NCBI RefSeq assembly: GCF_000701425.1
Contig: NZ_JNIW01000048.1
Coordinates: forward strand, 1-28,084
Direction of reading: 5' to 3'
DNA length: 28,084 nucleotides
DNA from: Deinococcus frigens DSM 12807
GTDB taxonomy: Bacteria > Deinococcota > Deinococci > Deinococcales > Deinococcaceae
Under the pieces are notes generated by a model. The model had not been told where the DNA came from. It made no database searches and saw only the letters and a program-made list of their open reading frames with translations. Position numbers and translations under genes: made by a program. Below, piece by piece: positions 17,169 through 27,764 of this stretch (the first letter of the stretch is position 1; every line of letters begins with the position of its first letter).

Positions 17169-18227
17169 CTATCCACTCCGCCGGTACGGCCCGGTGCTGT
17201 GGCGCAGCACCAGCCGGGTGGGCAGCAACACCTGCCGGGGCGCATGTCCAGCCAGTTGCTCCAGCAGCAGCCGCACGCCCTCGGCAGCCATCTCGGCGGC
17301 GGGGTGGTACACGGTACTCAGGCCGCCCGCGATGTATTCCGCACCCTGGATGTCATCGAAGCCGATAAGAGACACGTCCTGCGGCACGCGCAGCCCGGCC
17401 CGGCTCAGGGCCTGAAACGCCGCCGCCGCGCCCAGATCGGTCTCGGCGAAGACGGCGGTAACCTCGCCGCGCCGCACGGCATCAACCAAAGCCGCGCCGT
17501 CATGAATGGGAGGGAGGGCAGGGAAGCCCGCCGCCGAGAGCGCCCCCCGGTACCCTGCCTCGCGCCGTTGGAAGTGTTCGACGCCGCTGGCCTGGCCGCC
17601 GCCGTAAAAAGCGATGCGGGTGTGGCCCAGTGCCAGCAGATGCCCCACCGCCAGCGCCGCGCCGCCCGCGTGATCGGCGTCCGCCGCGCCCATGCCGGGC
17701 GGCACCTGTTCGCTCCACAGCGCCACCACCGGCAGCGCCGCCCCGGTCAGGCGTTCCAGGAGGTCGTGGCCGCGCAGCGGATCGCAACTGACCAGCAGGC
17801 CATCCACCCGCCCGTCCAGATAGGTGCGCGCCAGCCGCTGCCCACCCGGATAGACCACCAGCGCCGGGACACCCAATTCCCGCGCCGCGCCGCTGAGGCC
17901 CGCCATGATCGCGCCATCGAAGGTCCGCGACACCGCCTGGCCCGCCTCCGGCTCGCCCAGCACACTGTCCGGCTCGGACGAACCCACCGCCTCCAGCACC
18001 ACCCCGAGTTGCCCGGTCTGACGGGTCCGCAGGTTGCGGGCGGCCACGTCCGGCACGTAGCCGAGTTCGCGGGCCACCGTTCGCACCCGCTCGGCAGTCT
18101 CGGCGCGCACCGGGTAGTCGGCGCGGCCCGACAGCACCTTGGACACCGTGGCGGTGCTGACGCCCGACGCGGCGGCGACGGCCTTGATGCTGACGCGGCC
18201 CACTGCTGGCCGGGTCAGCTCAGCCAC
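17169..18227 (-). CDS. LacI-family transcriptional regulator of the xylose locus
   Basis: 352 residues. The HTH is [21 protein letters not shown] (about residues 12-32), followed by the hinge and [10 protein letters not shown] segment of LacI repressors and a sugar-binding-protein-like effector domain. The conserved SLIGFDDI motif near the C-terminus marks the family. The start is uncertain: the GTG at 18227 overlaps the end of the oxidoreductase gene by 8 nt and gives a normal N-terminus, whereas longer readings extend further into that gene. It lies between the oxidoreductase and xylA, and identical LacI-type operators at xylA and upstream of the transporter make it the probable local repressor. 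Xylose or a related sugar is the presumed inducer. It is not the ROK-type XylR of Bacillus. Confidence 0.85.
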   Translation of the reverse strand: MAELTRPAVGRVSIKAVAAASGVSTATVSKVLSGRADYPVRAETAERVRTVARELGYVPDVAARNLRTRQTGQLGVVLEAVGSSEPDSVLGEPEAGQAVSRTFDGAIMAGLSGAARELGVPALVVYPGGQRLARTYLDGRVDGLLVSCDPLRGHDLLERLTGAALPVVALWSEQVPPGMGAADADHAGGAALAVGHLLALGHTRIAFYGGGQASGVEHFQRREAGYRGALSAAGFPALPPIHDGAALVDAVRRGEVTAVFAETDLGAAAAFQALSRAGLRVPQDVSLIGFDDIQGAEYIAGGLSTVYHPAAEMAAEGVRLLLEQLAGHAPRQVLLPTRLVLRHSTGPYRRSG

Positions 18228-19364
18228 TGTTCTCGAACTTGACCCAGCGCCCATTGTCCGCCGCACTTTCCAGCACGCGCGTCACGAATTCCACGCCCTG
18301 TACGCCGTCTTTGACCGTCGGGTAATCGGAATTGACGCCCTCGCCCCGTTCCCGCGCCGCCAGATCGTCGGCCACGGCGCGGTAGATGTTGGCGAACGCC
18401 TCGATAAAGGCTTCGGGGTGGCCGGCGGGCAGCCGGGTCATGGCGTTGGCCGCCCCACCCGTTCCCGGCCCGCCGCGCGTCAGCATCTGCCGGGGTTTAT
18501 CCAGCTCATCGTAGAGGAGGTGATTGGGGTCTTCCTGCCGCCAGCTCAGGCTGCCCCTCGTCCCGAAGACCGAGAGGCGCAGGTCATTTTCGCGGCCTAT
18601 CTCGATCTGAGAGACGGTCAACAGGCCCTTTGCACCGCTGCTGAACCTCAAGAGCATGCTGGCGTCGTCGTCCAGCGGGCGGCCCGGCACGAAGGCGGTC
18701 AGTTCGGCGGCCACCTCCTTCAGCGACAACCCACTGACAAAGGTTGCCAGTTGCTCGGCGTGGGTGCCGATGTCGCCCAGCGCGCCGGCGGGACCACTGC
18801 GGGCCGGATCGGTGCGCCACTCGGCCTGCTTGCCGGTCTGCTCGGTGGCCAGCCAGCCCTGGTGATACTCCACGATGACTTTACGGATGTCGCCCAGTTC
18901 ACCCTTACGCACCATCTCGCGGGCCTGGCGGACCATCGGATAGCCGCTGTAGTTGTAGGTCACGGCGAAGACGGTGCCCGCCTGCTTCACGGCGGCCTCC
19001 AGCTCAAGTGCTTCCCCGAGCGTGGGAACCAGAGGCTTGTCGCAGATCACGTGAAAGCCCGCCCCAACCGCCGCCAGCGCCACCGGAAAATGCAGGTGAT
19101 TGGGCGTGACGATGGAGATGACCTCTGCGCCGTCCTCGCGCCCCTTTTCGCCGTCCAGCAACTGTTGCCAGGTGCCGTAACTGCGCTCCGGGGGGAGGCC
19201 CAGCGCCGCGCCCGATGCTGTAGACCGCTCCGGCGTGCTGGACAGCGCCCCGGCCACCAGCACGTACCGCCCGTCCAGCGCCGCCGCGTGCCGATGAACC
19301 GCGCCGATAAAGGCGTCCTGGCCGCCGCCCACCATCGCCAGGCGCAGGGGGCGTTGATGGTCGC

Positions 19365-19368
<4 letters not shown>
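18220..19368 (-). CDS. Gfo/Idh/MocA family sugar dehydrogenase
   Basis: 382 residues. The N-terminal Rossmann fold carries the [12 protein letters not shown] motif (about residues 11-22) for NAD(P). The catalytic lysine lies in the family signature VICDKPL, and the C-terminal domain has [10 protein letters not shown], whose Asp/His pair is typical of catalytic residues in this family. Members oxidise or reduce sugars and inositols. It starts with GTG at 19368 overlapping the stop of the isomerase gene by 4 nt (GTGA), and its end overlaps the regulator start, so the three genes form a tight operon. The pairing with a TIM-barrel isomerase is like that in inositol and other secondary sugar pathways. 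The substrate is not predictable here. Confidence 0.85.
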
Positions 19369-20372
<1,004 letters not shown>

Positions 20373-20444
20373 GGGTCTAGGGTGCCTCCGGGGTGTGGGC
20401 GGGGTCAAGTTTTGCGGTGTAGATGGATTGGATAGACGTTGAAA

Positions 20445-20614
20445 GTGAAGGGGTTGCTCCCACGAGAACCCCTCAGTCCGCTACGCGGCCAGCTCCCCTT
20501 AAAAGGGAGCCGAGGAGGGCGGCTGGCCGGGCAATTCCGAGACTCTTGCCTCCCTTTTAAGGGGAGGTGCCCCGAAGGGGCGGAGGGGTTAAACCGTGAG
20601 GACAACCCCTTCAC
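20445..20614. repeat. 170-bp imperfect palindromic repeat (MITE-like)
   Basis: Nested inverted repeats centred near 20530: outer 12-bp arms GTGAAGGGGTTG (20445-20456) and CAACCCCTTCAC (20603-20614), then AACCCCTC/GAGGGGTT, and inner 16-bp arms TCCCCTTAAAAGGGAG and its perfect complement. It fills the gap between the binding-protein gene and the isomerase gene. Conceptual translation gives the PLKG-type peptides often mis-annotated from such intergenic repeats. It could fold into a long RNA hairpin that limits read-through. Confidence 0.7.
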
Positions 20615-20633
20615 GCCAGGAAAAATCTATTCC

Positions 20634-21587
20634 TCAGAACGGCGAGTTGGGGAAGTAAAACTTGGCCGCGTTGGCTTTGGTGACCAGCACGCTGGGAATG
20701 ATCGTGGTCTTGGGCATGGCGGTTTTGGTCATACGCGATTTGGCGGTCAGCAGCATGGCGTCGCGGATCATGTTGGGCGGGTAGGTCACGTCGGCGGTGA
20801 TCAGCGGATCGCCGTCCTGTACCTTCTTGATCATCTCCTTCATGCCCGCGCCGCCCAGCACGAATTTGATGTCCTTGCGCCCGGCCTGCTCAATGGCCTT
20901 GAGGACACCCACGGCGATGTCGTCGTCCTGCGCCCACACGGCGTCGATCTTGGGAAAGCGGGTCAGGTAGTCCTGCATGACCTTGAAGCCATCGTCGCGG
21001 TTCCAATTGGCGTACTGCCGGTCCAGAATCTTGACGCCCGGATACTTCTCCTTCATCACCTTGTCGAAGGCGTCCACCCGCTGGTTATCGATCACGGTGG
21101 CAATGCCGCGCAGCACCACCACGTTGCCCTTGCCGCCCAGCGTCTTGCCCACGTACTCGCCGCTAACTTTGCCCAGCCCCGGATTGTCCCCGGCCACGTA
21201 GGCGTCCTGCGCCTTGGGATCGGTCAGCGCGCGGTCCACCACCACCGTGAACACGCCCTTGTTCTTGAGGTTGGCGACCGGACGGGTCAGCGGCGCACTC
21301 TCCTGCGGCAGGATCACCAGCGCATTGATCTTGTTGACGGTGTACATGTCCTGGATCTGGTTGGCCTGCTCGTTGGCGTCCTTGGCGGTCTTGACGATCA
21401 CGGTCAGGCCCGGATACATCTTTTCCAGTTCTTTTTTCGTCTCGTTGGCCCAGTACACCACCCCGCCCGTCCAGCCGTGATCCGCCGAGGGGATCGACAC
21501 GCCCATGACCTGCTTGGTCTGCGCCAGCGCGGCGGACGCCAGCAGCGAGATGGAAAGGACGGCGAATTTCTTGAGAATTTGCGACAT
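20634..21587 (-). CDS. CUT2 ABC transporter sugar-binding protein (RbsB/XylF-like)
   Basis: 317 residues. A signal peptide ([22 protein letters not shown], cleavage near residue 22) precedes a type I periplasmic binding domain with the characteristic [16 protein letters not shown] start, [13 protein letters not shown] and [10 protein letters not shown] motifs, and the hinge region [19 protein letters not shown]. It captures a monosaccharide for the ATPase/permease pair upstream. Xylose is the best guess from the xylA/xylB locus, but ribose-, inositol- or other pentose-binding is possible. The start ATG at 21587 has AAGGAG 6 nt upstream. It lies last in the transporter operon, 218 bp after the permease gene, an unusual order and spacing for this class. 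Confidence 0.85.
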   Translation of the reverse strand: MSQILKKFAVLSISLLASAALAQTKQVMGVSIPSADHGWTGGVVYWANETKKELEKMYPGLTVIVKTAKDANEQANQIQDMYTVNKINALVILPQESAPLTRPVANLKNKGVFTVVVDRALTDPKAQDAYVAGDNPGLGKVSGEYVGKTLGGKGNVVVLRGIATVIDNQRVDAFDKVMKEKYPGVKILDRQYANWNRDDGFKVMQDYLTRFPKIDAVWAQDDDIAVGVLKAIEQAGRKDIKFVLGGAGMKEMIKKVQDGDPLITADVTYPPNMIRDAMLLTAKSRMTKTAMPKTTIIPSVLVTKANAAKFYFPNSPF

Positions 21588-21659
21588 GTGAACTCCTTCT
21601 TTCTCTGGCTTTCTCTGGGCGAGAGCGGGTGAAGAAACGCAGCGCGGAAGGGTTTTTCT

Positions 21660-21682
21660 CCCTCTCCCCCTGGGGGAAAGGG
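21660..21682. repeat. C/G-rich hairpin in the permease/binding-protein gap
   Basis: CCC(TCT)CCCCC-T-GGGGG(AAA)GGG forms a compact hairpin of the kind common in intergenic repeats of GC-rich bacteria. It lies in the 218-bp gap between the permease stop (21806) and the binding-protein start, and may reduce read-through or protect a 3' end. Confidence 0.4.
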
Positions 21683-21805
21683 CCGGGGGGACTTGTAAAG
21701 CTGCGGAGTAGAGGGGGTGACATGACGGCGAGGGCCGCCCAATTCGGACCAGCTACGGCGGCAACCGGGAAACACACGCTGGCTCGGAAATCAAGAAGCC
21801 CGTCC

Positions 21806-22804
21806 TCATGACCGCTTCCCCCGTTGCAGGAAGGCCACCACGATAATCACGACGCCCTGCACGGCGGCATTCAGGTACACGCTGATAATCGAGGTCAGGT
21901 TCAGCACGTTCTCGATGCTCAGGAGAAGAATCGCCCCCACCACCGTTCCCCAGATGCGCCCCGAGCCGCCCTTGAGGGCCGTTCCGCCGATAATCACGGC
22001 AGCAATCGCCTCCAGCTCCCACAGGATGCCGGTGCTGGGGCTGGCGCTGCCCAGCCGGGGCACATACAGCAGCGTCGCCAGCGCCACGCAGACGCCCTGA
22101 ATCATGTAGGTGATGACCTTGACGCGGTTCACGTCCACCGCCGCGTAACGCGCCACCCCCTCGTTGCTGCCGATGGCCTGCACGTAGCGCCCGTAGCGCG
22201 TGCGGTTCAGGATCAGCCCGCCGATCAGCGCCACCACCGCGAACACGATGATCGGGAACGGCACTCCCAGCACCTTGCCGTAGTACACCGGGCTGTAGGC
22301 GTCGCTGAGGGTGTTGTTCAGCGAGATGCTGCCCCCCTCCGACAGGTAGGTGAGGACGGCGCGGTAGATGCCCAGCGTTCCCAGCGTAACGATAAATGGC
22401 TCGATGCGGCCCCGCGCGATGAAGGTGCCGTGCAGCAGCCCCGCCCCGGCCCCGATGGCGAGAGCGCACAACATTCCTATGGCGATCACGCCCGCGCCGC
22501 CGCCGCCCGCGCCCAGCGCGTTCATGACCAGAATCATGGAACCGGCGATCAGGGCGGCCATCGACCCCACCGACAGGTCAATGCCACCGGAAATGATCAC
22601 GAACGTCGCCCCCACCGCGATGATCCCGATGAACGAGGCGCGGGTCAGCACGTTGGACAGGTTGGAGACGGTCAGAAAGTCGCTGTTCAGGGCGGTGGCC
22701 ACGATCATCAGAGACAGCAGCCCCAGCAGCGGCCCCAGGCTGCCCAGCCGTGAAAGCAGCGGCGGGCGGGCGGTCCCGGACGTTTCGGCAGAATGTTCAG
22801 TCAT
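21806..22804 (-). CDS. CUT2 ABC transporter permease (RbsC/XylH-like)
   Basis: 332 residues with about eight to ten hydrophobic segments, the family motif [19 protein letters not shown] (typical of RbsC/XylH permeases) near residue 70, [14 protein letters not shown], and the cytoplasmic loop [20 protein letters not shown]. It has no CUT1-type EAA loop, as expected for CUT2. It forms the membrane channel for sugar import with the double ATPase encoded upstream, whose stop it overlaps as ATGA (22801-22804). Sugar specificity is set mainly by the binding protein. The first 25 residues are polar and Ser/Thr-rich. Confidence 0.88.
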   Translation of the reverse strand: MTEHSAETSGTARPPLLSRLGSLGPLLGLLSLMIVATALNSDFLTVSNLSNVLTRASFIGIIAVGATFVIISGGIDLSVGSMAALIAGSMILVMNALGAGGGGAGVIAIGMLCALAIGAGAGLLHGTFIARGRIEPFIVTLGTLGIYRAVLTYLSEGGSISLNNTLSDAYSPVYYGKVLGVPFPIIVFAVVALIGGLILNRTRYGRYVQAIGSNEGVARYAAVDVNRVKVITYMIQGVCVALATLLYVPRLGSASPSTGILWELEAIAAVIIGGTALKGGSGRIWGTVVGAILLLSIENVLNLTSIISVYLNAAVQGVVIIVVAFLQRGKRS

Positions 22805-24318
22805 CGGGAGGCCACCTCCAGGGCAGGAGCCTTGGCTTTCAATCCGGTGGCGTACTGAATCACGTCCCGCTCGGTCAATTCGCCCCCCACTAGGTCACCG
22901 ACGATGCGGCCCTCGCGCACCACCAGCAGGCGCTGGCACAGGCCCAGCAGTTCGGTCAGTTCGCTTGAAATCACGATGATGCCCTTGCCGGACTCGGCCA
23001 GCGCCTGAATCAGCAGGTAGATCTCGCGCTTGGCCCCCACGTCCACGCCGCGCGTCGGTTCGTCCAGCACGATCACGTCGGGATCAACCTCCAGAATGCG
23101 GGCGAGTGCGAGCTTCTGCTGATTGCCGCCCGAAAGCGCGCTGGCGGGTACGTCCAGCCGCCCGCTGCGGATGCCGTAGGTCTGGACCGCCGTTTCCAGC
23201 GCCCGCGTCTCCGCGCCGATGTCCAGCAGGGGCCGCGCGTACTCCTCCAGCGTCATCAGGGTGAGGTTGGGGCGTAACCCAAAGTCCACCAGCAGCCCCT
23301 TGCCCTTGCGGTCCTCGCTGAGATACACGACGCCTGCATTAGCGGCTCTGCCGGGACTGTCGATGCGGATTGGACGGCCCGCCACGCGCACCTGCCCAAC
23401 CGTGTGGCGGCGCAGGCCCAGCAAGCCCTCGAACAGCTCGGTGCGGCCCGCACCCACCAGCCCCGCGAAACCCAGCACCTCGCCCGCATGCAGCGTGAAC
23501 GAGATGTCATGCGCCCAGCCGGGAACCTCCAGCCCCTCGACGTGCAGCGCCTCTGTCTCGGAGGGCCGCCCCTTGTCCGGGAACATCTCCTCCAGCTCTC
23601 GGCCTACCATCAGGTTCGCCAGATCGTGCGGTGTTTTCCCTGCCGCCGGGCCACTGAACACCACCGCGCCGTCGCGCAGCACCGTCACCCGGTCGGCCAG
23701 CACCCCCACCTCGTCGAGCTTGTGGCTGATGTAGAGGATGGTCACGCCGTCGCCCCGCAATTTTCGGATCAGGGCGAACAGCACGTCGGTTTCGCGGGTG
23801 GTCAGGGTGGCCGTCGGCTCGTCCATGACCAGCACGCGGGCGTGTCTGGCCAGCGCCTTGGCAATCTCGACGAGCTGCTTTTGCGGCACGCTCAGATCCC
23901 GCACCCGGACTCTGGGATCAAGCTGCACGTCCAGCCGCCCCAGGGCGTCGGCAGCCTGCCGGTTCATCTCGGCATCGTTCAGCAGCGCGCCGCCCAGCTC
24001 ACGGCCCAGAAAGATGTTCTGCGCCACGCTCAGGTCATCGGCCAGGTTGAATTCCTGGTGGATCAGCACCACGCCCCGCGCCTCGGCGTCGCGGCTGCTG
24101 CGAAGGGTGACCGGCTGCCCCTCCAGCACGATCTCGCCGGAGGTCTGGGGCTGATAGCCACCCAGAATCTTCATCAGCGTGCTCTTGCCCGCGCCGTTCT
24201 CGCCGATGAGGGCGTGAATCTCGGCGGCTCCGATGTCGAAGCTGACCCCGTGCAGGACCTCGACAGGGCCGAAGGATTTGGTGATCTTCCTGAACTGGAC
24301 GGCGGGCGAAGTGGTCAT
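22801..24318 (-). CDS. CUT2 ABC transporter double ATPase (RbsA/XylG-like)
   Basis: 505 residues with two fused nucleotide-binding domains. Domain 1 has Walker A GENGAGKS (39-46), a signature region [15 protein letters not shown] (P replaces the usual signature glycine), and Walker [13 protein letters not shown]. Domain 2 has the degenerate Walker [11 protein letters not shown] normal for this family, signature [15 protein letters not shown], and Walker [15 protein letters not shown]. It powers monosaccharide import. The start was set at the ATG at 24318 (MTTSPAVQF), which gives the normal N-terminus; a longer frame to 24516 would cross the operator region. It is the first gene of the operon and lies 159 bp downstream of a LacI-type operator. 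Confidence 0.9.
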   Translation of the reverse strand: MTTSPAVQFRKITKSFGPVEVLHGVSFDIGAAEIHALIGENGAGKSTLMKILGGYQPQTSGEIVLEGQPVTLRSSRDAEARGVVLIHQEFNLADDLSVAQNIFLGRELGGALLNDAEMNRQAADALGRLDVQLDPRVRVRDLSVPQKQLVEIAKALARHARVLVMDEPTATLTTRETDVLFALIRKLRGDGVTILYISHKLDEVGVLADRVTVLRDGAVVFSGPAAGKTPHDLANLMVGRELEEMFPDKGRPSETEALHVEGLEVPGWAHDISFTLHAGEVLGFAGLVGAGRTELFEGLLGLRRHTVGQVRVAGRPIRIDSPGRAANAGVVYLSEDRKGKGLLVDFGLRPNLTLMTLEEYARPLLDIGAETRALETAVQTYGIRSGRLDVPASALSGGNQQKLALARILEVDPDVIVLDEPTRGVDVGAKREIYLLIQALAESGKGIIVISSELTELLGLCQRLLVVREGRIVGDLVGGELTERDVIQYATGLKAKAPALEVASR

Positions 24319-24452
24319 GTCTGCCCCGGAACGCGGGGCCGGACAGCGGGACGGGATGAATCGGCATGGCTCCAGATCGGCACGGAATGCTCCAGGACGA
24401 GGCTGCGAGACGAGAGACCGGACAGCTCGGATCTTGAGTTTTGAATGCCATG

Positions 24453-24481
24453 ACCATAGCACGTTTGATGGGACAGCGAAA
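24453..24481 (-). promoter_or_regulatory. Weak candidate promoter for the CUT2 transporter operon
   Basis: On the minus strand TATGGT (24453-24458) lies 17 nt downstream of TTTCGC (24476-24481), which overlaps the operator at 24477-24490. The -35 match is poor, so the promoter is suggested mainly by the operator and the start of the operon. Confidence 0.3.
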
Positions 24482-24490
24482 TCGTTTTCG
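24477..24490. promoter_or_regulatory. LacI-type operator between the transporter and alpha-mannosidase genes (CGAAATCGTTTTCG)
   Basis: Identical over 14 bp to the xylA operator at 17090-17103. It lies in the 289-bp divergent region between the CUT2 operon and the alpha-mannosidase gene, so the LacI repressor at 17169 could control one or both directions. Confidence 0.75.
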
Positions 24491-24607
24491 ATTCCTGACG
24501 CGAGGCGGCGCAACATCGCTCATGCCGCACCCTCCAGCCGTGCCATTCGCTACGCTGGGGCGACACCTGAACCCGCCCTCCGCCTGCCCGCCCCGAGGAG
24601 ACCCGCC

Positions 24608-27600
24608 ATGACCCACGCCCTGACCACCGAGCAACAGTTGCTCCGTCTGCAAAACCGTCTGACCGAACTGCGCGCCTGGCGTGACTGCGCCGCGATCCCG
24701 CTGGACCTGACTTTTCATTGGAGCGGTGGGGAGCAGCCTCTCCAAGAGGGTGAACCCTGGCCCGCCCGTGAGCTGCCCGTGACCTTCAGCGCCAGGGTAA
24801 ACATTCCGGCGGACTGGCAGGGTCAGCCCACCGTTCTGGACCTGTCGGTGGGAGGCGAGGCGCTGGCCTTGCTGGGCGGCGTGGCGCGCGGCGGCCTCAA
24901 CCCGTACCACTCCGAAATCTGGCTGGAGGCGGGCGGCCCGGCCACGCTGGACCTCCAGATCGAGGCGGTGCCGCGCGGATTGTTCGGTTCGCCCGAGTAC
25001 GCGCCCCGGCTGGAACGCGCCCGGCTGCTGCTGCCGGACGTGCAGGTTCGCGCGCTTCTTGAGGACCTGGAAGCAGCGCACGAGGCGGCCAGCGCGCTGG
25101 CCCACGCCGGGCGCAGCGATATTGCCGATCTGCTGGCCGACGCGCTCAGCGAGGTGCTGAACGCCATTCCCATCCCGCGCGGGGACGGCGGGGCGTACCT
25201 GACGCGGGCCTGGCAGGACCCCCGCCTGCGCCACAGCCTGCGCCAGCAGTGGGACGAGTGGGACTTCAGCGGCACGCCCGCCCCCTACCCCGACGCGGCC
25301 CGCCCCGCGCTGGACGCCGCCCGCCGGGCACTGGCCACGCGGCTGGACACCATCCGGGCGCGCTACCCCGCCGAGGGCCATCTGGCGCTGACCGGCCACG
25401 CGCACATTGACCTGGCGTGGCTGTGGCCGCTGAATGAAACCCGGCGCAAGATCCGGCGCACCTTTGCCACCGTACTGTCCCTGATGGAGCGTTACCCGGA
25501 CTTCACCTTCAACCAGTCCTCCGCGCAGATTTACGCGTATGTGGAGCAGGACGACCCGGCGCTGTTCGCCCGCATCCAGCAGCGCGTGGCCGAGGGCCGC
25601 TGGGACGTGGTGGGCGGCATGTGGGTGGAGCCGGACGGCAACCTGATCTCCGGCGAATCGTGGGCGCGGCAACTTCTGTACGGGCAGCGGTATTTCCGGT
25701 CACGCTTTGGCCGCAAGGCGCGGGTGTGCTGGCTGCCGGATACCTTCGGCTACGCGGCCAACCTGCCGCAATTGCTGCGGGCGGCGGACATCCCGTATTT
25801 CTTCACCACCAAACTGACCTGGAACGAGACCAACACCTTTCCCTACGACCTGTACCGCTGGGAGGCGCTGGACGGCACGCGCGTGCTGGCCCACAGCTTC
25901 CGCAATCCGGGGCAGGGCTACAACGGCACGCTGGGCGCGCCGGACGTGCTAAACACCTGGCAGAACTTCCGGGGCAAGCGCCGCCACGACACTTCCCTGT
26001 TCAGCTTCGGCTGGGGTGACGGCGGCGGCGGTCCCACGGGCGAGATGCTGGAGCGCCATAACCGCCTGCGCGACTTTCCTGGCCTGCCCCGGCTGCATAT
26101 GACGCGGGTATCGGACTTTTACGACGGTGTGGGCGAGGACACGGCGCTGCCCGTCTGGGTGGGCGAGCAGTATTTTGAGCTGCACCGGGGAACCTACACC
26201 ACCCAGGCCCGCATCAAGGAACTCAACCGCGCCCTGGAACACGCGCTGCCCGATGCGGAGACCGCCTGCACCCTGGCGTTCAAGCTGCTGGAGCGGCCCT
26301 ACCCGCGCGAAGCCTTTCAGGGCCTCTGGGAAGTGCTGATGCGAAACCAGTTCCACGACATTCTGCCCGGTTCGGGCGTCAGGGCCATCTACGACGACGC
26401 CCGGCGGGAACTGGAAGAAGCTCTAAGTGGGGCGGAAACCCTCCGGGATGACACCTTGCAGAAATTGAGCGACGCCCACGGCATGGGGGAGCGTGTGGTG
26501 GTCTGGAACCTGAGTTTGGATGACCGCCCGCTCTCGCTGCAATTGCCCGGTCAATCGAAGTTGAGTCTGCGCGCCCCGGACGGCATGCCCCTTCAGGTCG
26601 AGGTGACGAATGAAGGTCTGCTCGTCACAGGAGATGTGACGGTGCCGGGGCTGGGCTACCTCTGCCTCGAAGTCGGGGCGACGGGAGAAGAGGCTAAACC
26701 AGTCGCGGAACCCGCCCCCAATTCTCTGACGCTGGAAAACGAGCATCTGCGGGTCGTCGTTAGCCCGGACGGCAGCCTGCAATCGCTGTACGGCAAGGCC
26801 ACTGGGCGCGAGGCGCTGGCCGGGCCAGGCAACCAGTTGTGGCTGTACCCCGATGTACCGCGCGAGTGGGAGGCGTGGGAGCTGGACGCCAGCTACCCGG
26901 AAGGGGGCGAGCGCCTGAGCGCTGCCGAGCCGCCCGAGCGCCTGACAGGACGCCTGGAAGCAGGAATCTGGGTGCGCTACGACGCGCAGGGCAGCCCGGT
27001 CATCCAGACCTACCGGCTGCGGGCGGGTTCGCGGCGGCTGGAGATTGAGACCACGGTGGACTGGAAGCCCCGCCGCCTGTTCCTGCGTACCCTGACGCCG
27101 CTCAACGTGCGGGCTGCCCAGGCCAGCTTCGAGACCGCCTTCGGCACGGTCACGCGGCCCACCCACCGCAACACCTCCTGGGAGGCCGCTCAGTTCGAGG
27201 TCCCAGGTCACCGCTTCGCGGACCTGAGCGAGGGAGATTTTGGGGTCTCGCTGCTGACCACCTGCAAATACGGCTACAGCGCCCAGGGCAACATGCTAGG
27301 CCTGAGCCTGCTGCGCTCGCCGATCACCCCCGATCCCAGCGCCGACGCCGGGGCGCACGCCTTGACCTACGCGCTGTACCCGCACGCCGGGGACTGGCGA
27401 AACGGAACGCTGCGGGAAGCGCACGACCTGAATGCGCCGTTGCGCGGCTTTTTTAGCGCGGAGCAGGGGAGAGCTGAGGCCAGCGCCCGCCTGCTGGACG
27501 TCGGCCACCCATCGCTGCGCCTGACCGCCCTCAAACTCTGCGAGGACGACGACTCGCTGCTGCTGCGCGTGTACGAGGCCCACGGCACACGCGGCGAGGC

Positions 27601-27733
27601 ACAGGTGTCGGGCCTAGCAATCGACGCATGGACGCCGGTGAATTTGCTTGAGGAGGCTATGGACGACGATTTGGCTTTCACGCCTTACCGGGTGCTGACC
27701 TTGAAGTCACGGACCTTGAAAGATAAGGATTGA
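24608..27733 (+). CDS. GH38 alpha-mannosidase
   Basis: 1041 residues, the usual size for bacterial class II alpha-mannosidases, which release mannose from alpha-mannosides. The zinc site shows GHAHIDLAW with His264, His266 and Asp268; the nucleophile fits Asp378 in LPDTFGYA; a further zinc-type histidine is His583 in RNQFHDILPGS. A beta-sandwich C-terminal half follows from about residue 640. No signal peptide is seen, so it acts on imported oligosaccharides in the cytoplasm. The start ATG at 24608 has GAGGAG about 8 nt upstream; the reading frame extends 125 codons further up through the operator region, which is rejected. It is divergent from the CUT2 transporter and shares its operator-containing upstream region, hinting at co-regulation. 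Confidence 0.92.
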   Translation: MTHALTTEQQLLRLQNRLTELRAWRDCAAIPLDLTFHWSGGEQPLQEGEPWPARELPVTFSARVNIPADWQGQPTVLDLSVGGEALALLGGVARGGLNPYHSEIWLEAGGPATLDLQIEAVPRGLFGSPEYAPRLERARLLLPDVQVRALLEDLEAAHEAASALAHAGRSDIADLLADALSEVLNAIPIPRGDGGAYLTRAWQDPRLRHSLRQQWDEWDFSGTPAPYPDAARPALDAARRALATRLDTIRARYPAEGHLALTGHAHIDLAWLWPLNETRRKIRRTFATVLSLMERYPDFTFNQSSAQIYAYVEQDDPALFARIQQRVAEGRWDVVGGMWVEPDGNLISGESWARQLLYGQRYFRSRFGRKARVCWLPDTFGYAANLPQLLRAADIPYFFTTKLTWNETNTFPYDLYRWEALDGTRVLAHSFRNPGQGYNGTLGAPDVLNTWQNFRGKRRHDTSLFSFGWGDGGGGPTGEMLERHNRLRDFPGLPRLHMTRVSDFYDGVGEDTALPVWVGEQYFELHRGTYTTQARIKELNRALEHALPDAETACTLAFKLLERPYPREAFQGLWEVLMRNQFHDILPGSGVRAIYDDARRELEEALSGAETLRDDTLQKLSDAHGMGERVVVWNLSLDDRPLSLQLPGQSKLSLRAPDGMPLQVEVTNEGLLVTGDVTVPGLGYLCLEVGATGEEAKPVAEPAPNSLTLENEHLRVVVSPDGSLQSLYGKATGREALAGPGNQLWLYPDVPREWEAWELDASYPEGGERLSAAEPPERLTGRLEAGIWVRYDAQGSPVIQTYRLRAGSRRLEIETTVDWKPRRLFLRTLTPLNVRAAQASFETAFGTVTRPTHRNTSWEAAQFEVPGHRFADLSEGDFGVSLLTTCKYGYSAQGNMLGLSLLRSPITPDPSADAGAHALTYALYPHAGDWRNGTLREAHDLNAPLRGFFSAEQGRAEASARLLDVGHPSLRLTALKLCEDDDSLLLRVYEAHGTRGEAQVSGLAIDAWTPVNLLEEAMDDDLAFTPYRVLTLKSRTLKDKD

Positions 27734-27764
27734 AGTGGCTGCCCTCCTGGCGGCCTGACAAATT

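Noticed and set aside
20439..20640. Open frames through the 170-bp palindrome as small genes
   Set aside because: Peptides arise on both strands from the inverted repeat itself and show no start signals of their own.
24319..24516. N-terminal extension of the CUT2 ATPase to 24516
   Set aside because: The extra residues do not match the family and the span covers the operator; the ATG at 24318 gives the normal N-terminus.
24233..24607. 125-codon N-terminal extension of the alpha-mannosidase
   Set aside because: It overlaps the divergent ATPase gene and operator; the ATG at 24608 has a good ribosome-binding site.
24035..25672. 545-codon minus-strand frame running from the alpha-mannosidase gene into the ATPase gene
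   Set aside because: It crosses two real genes and the operator region; composition is that of a shadow frame.
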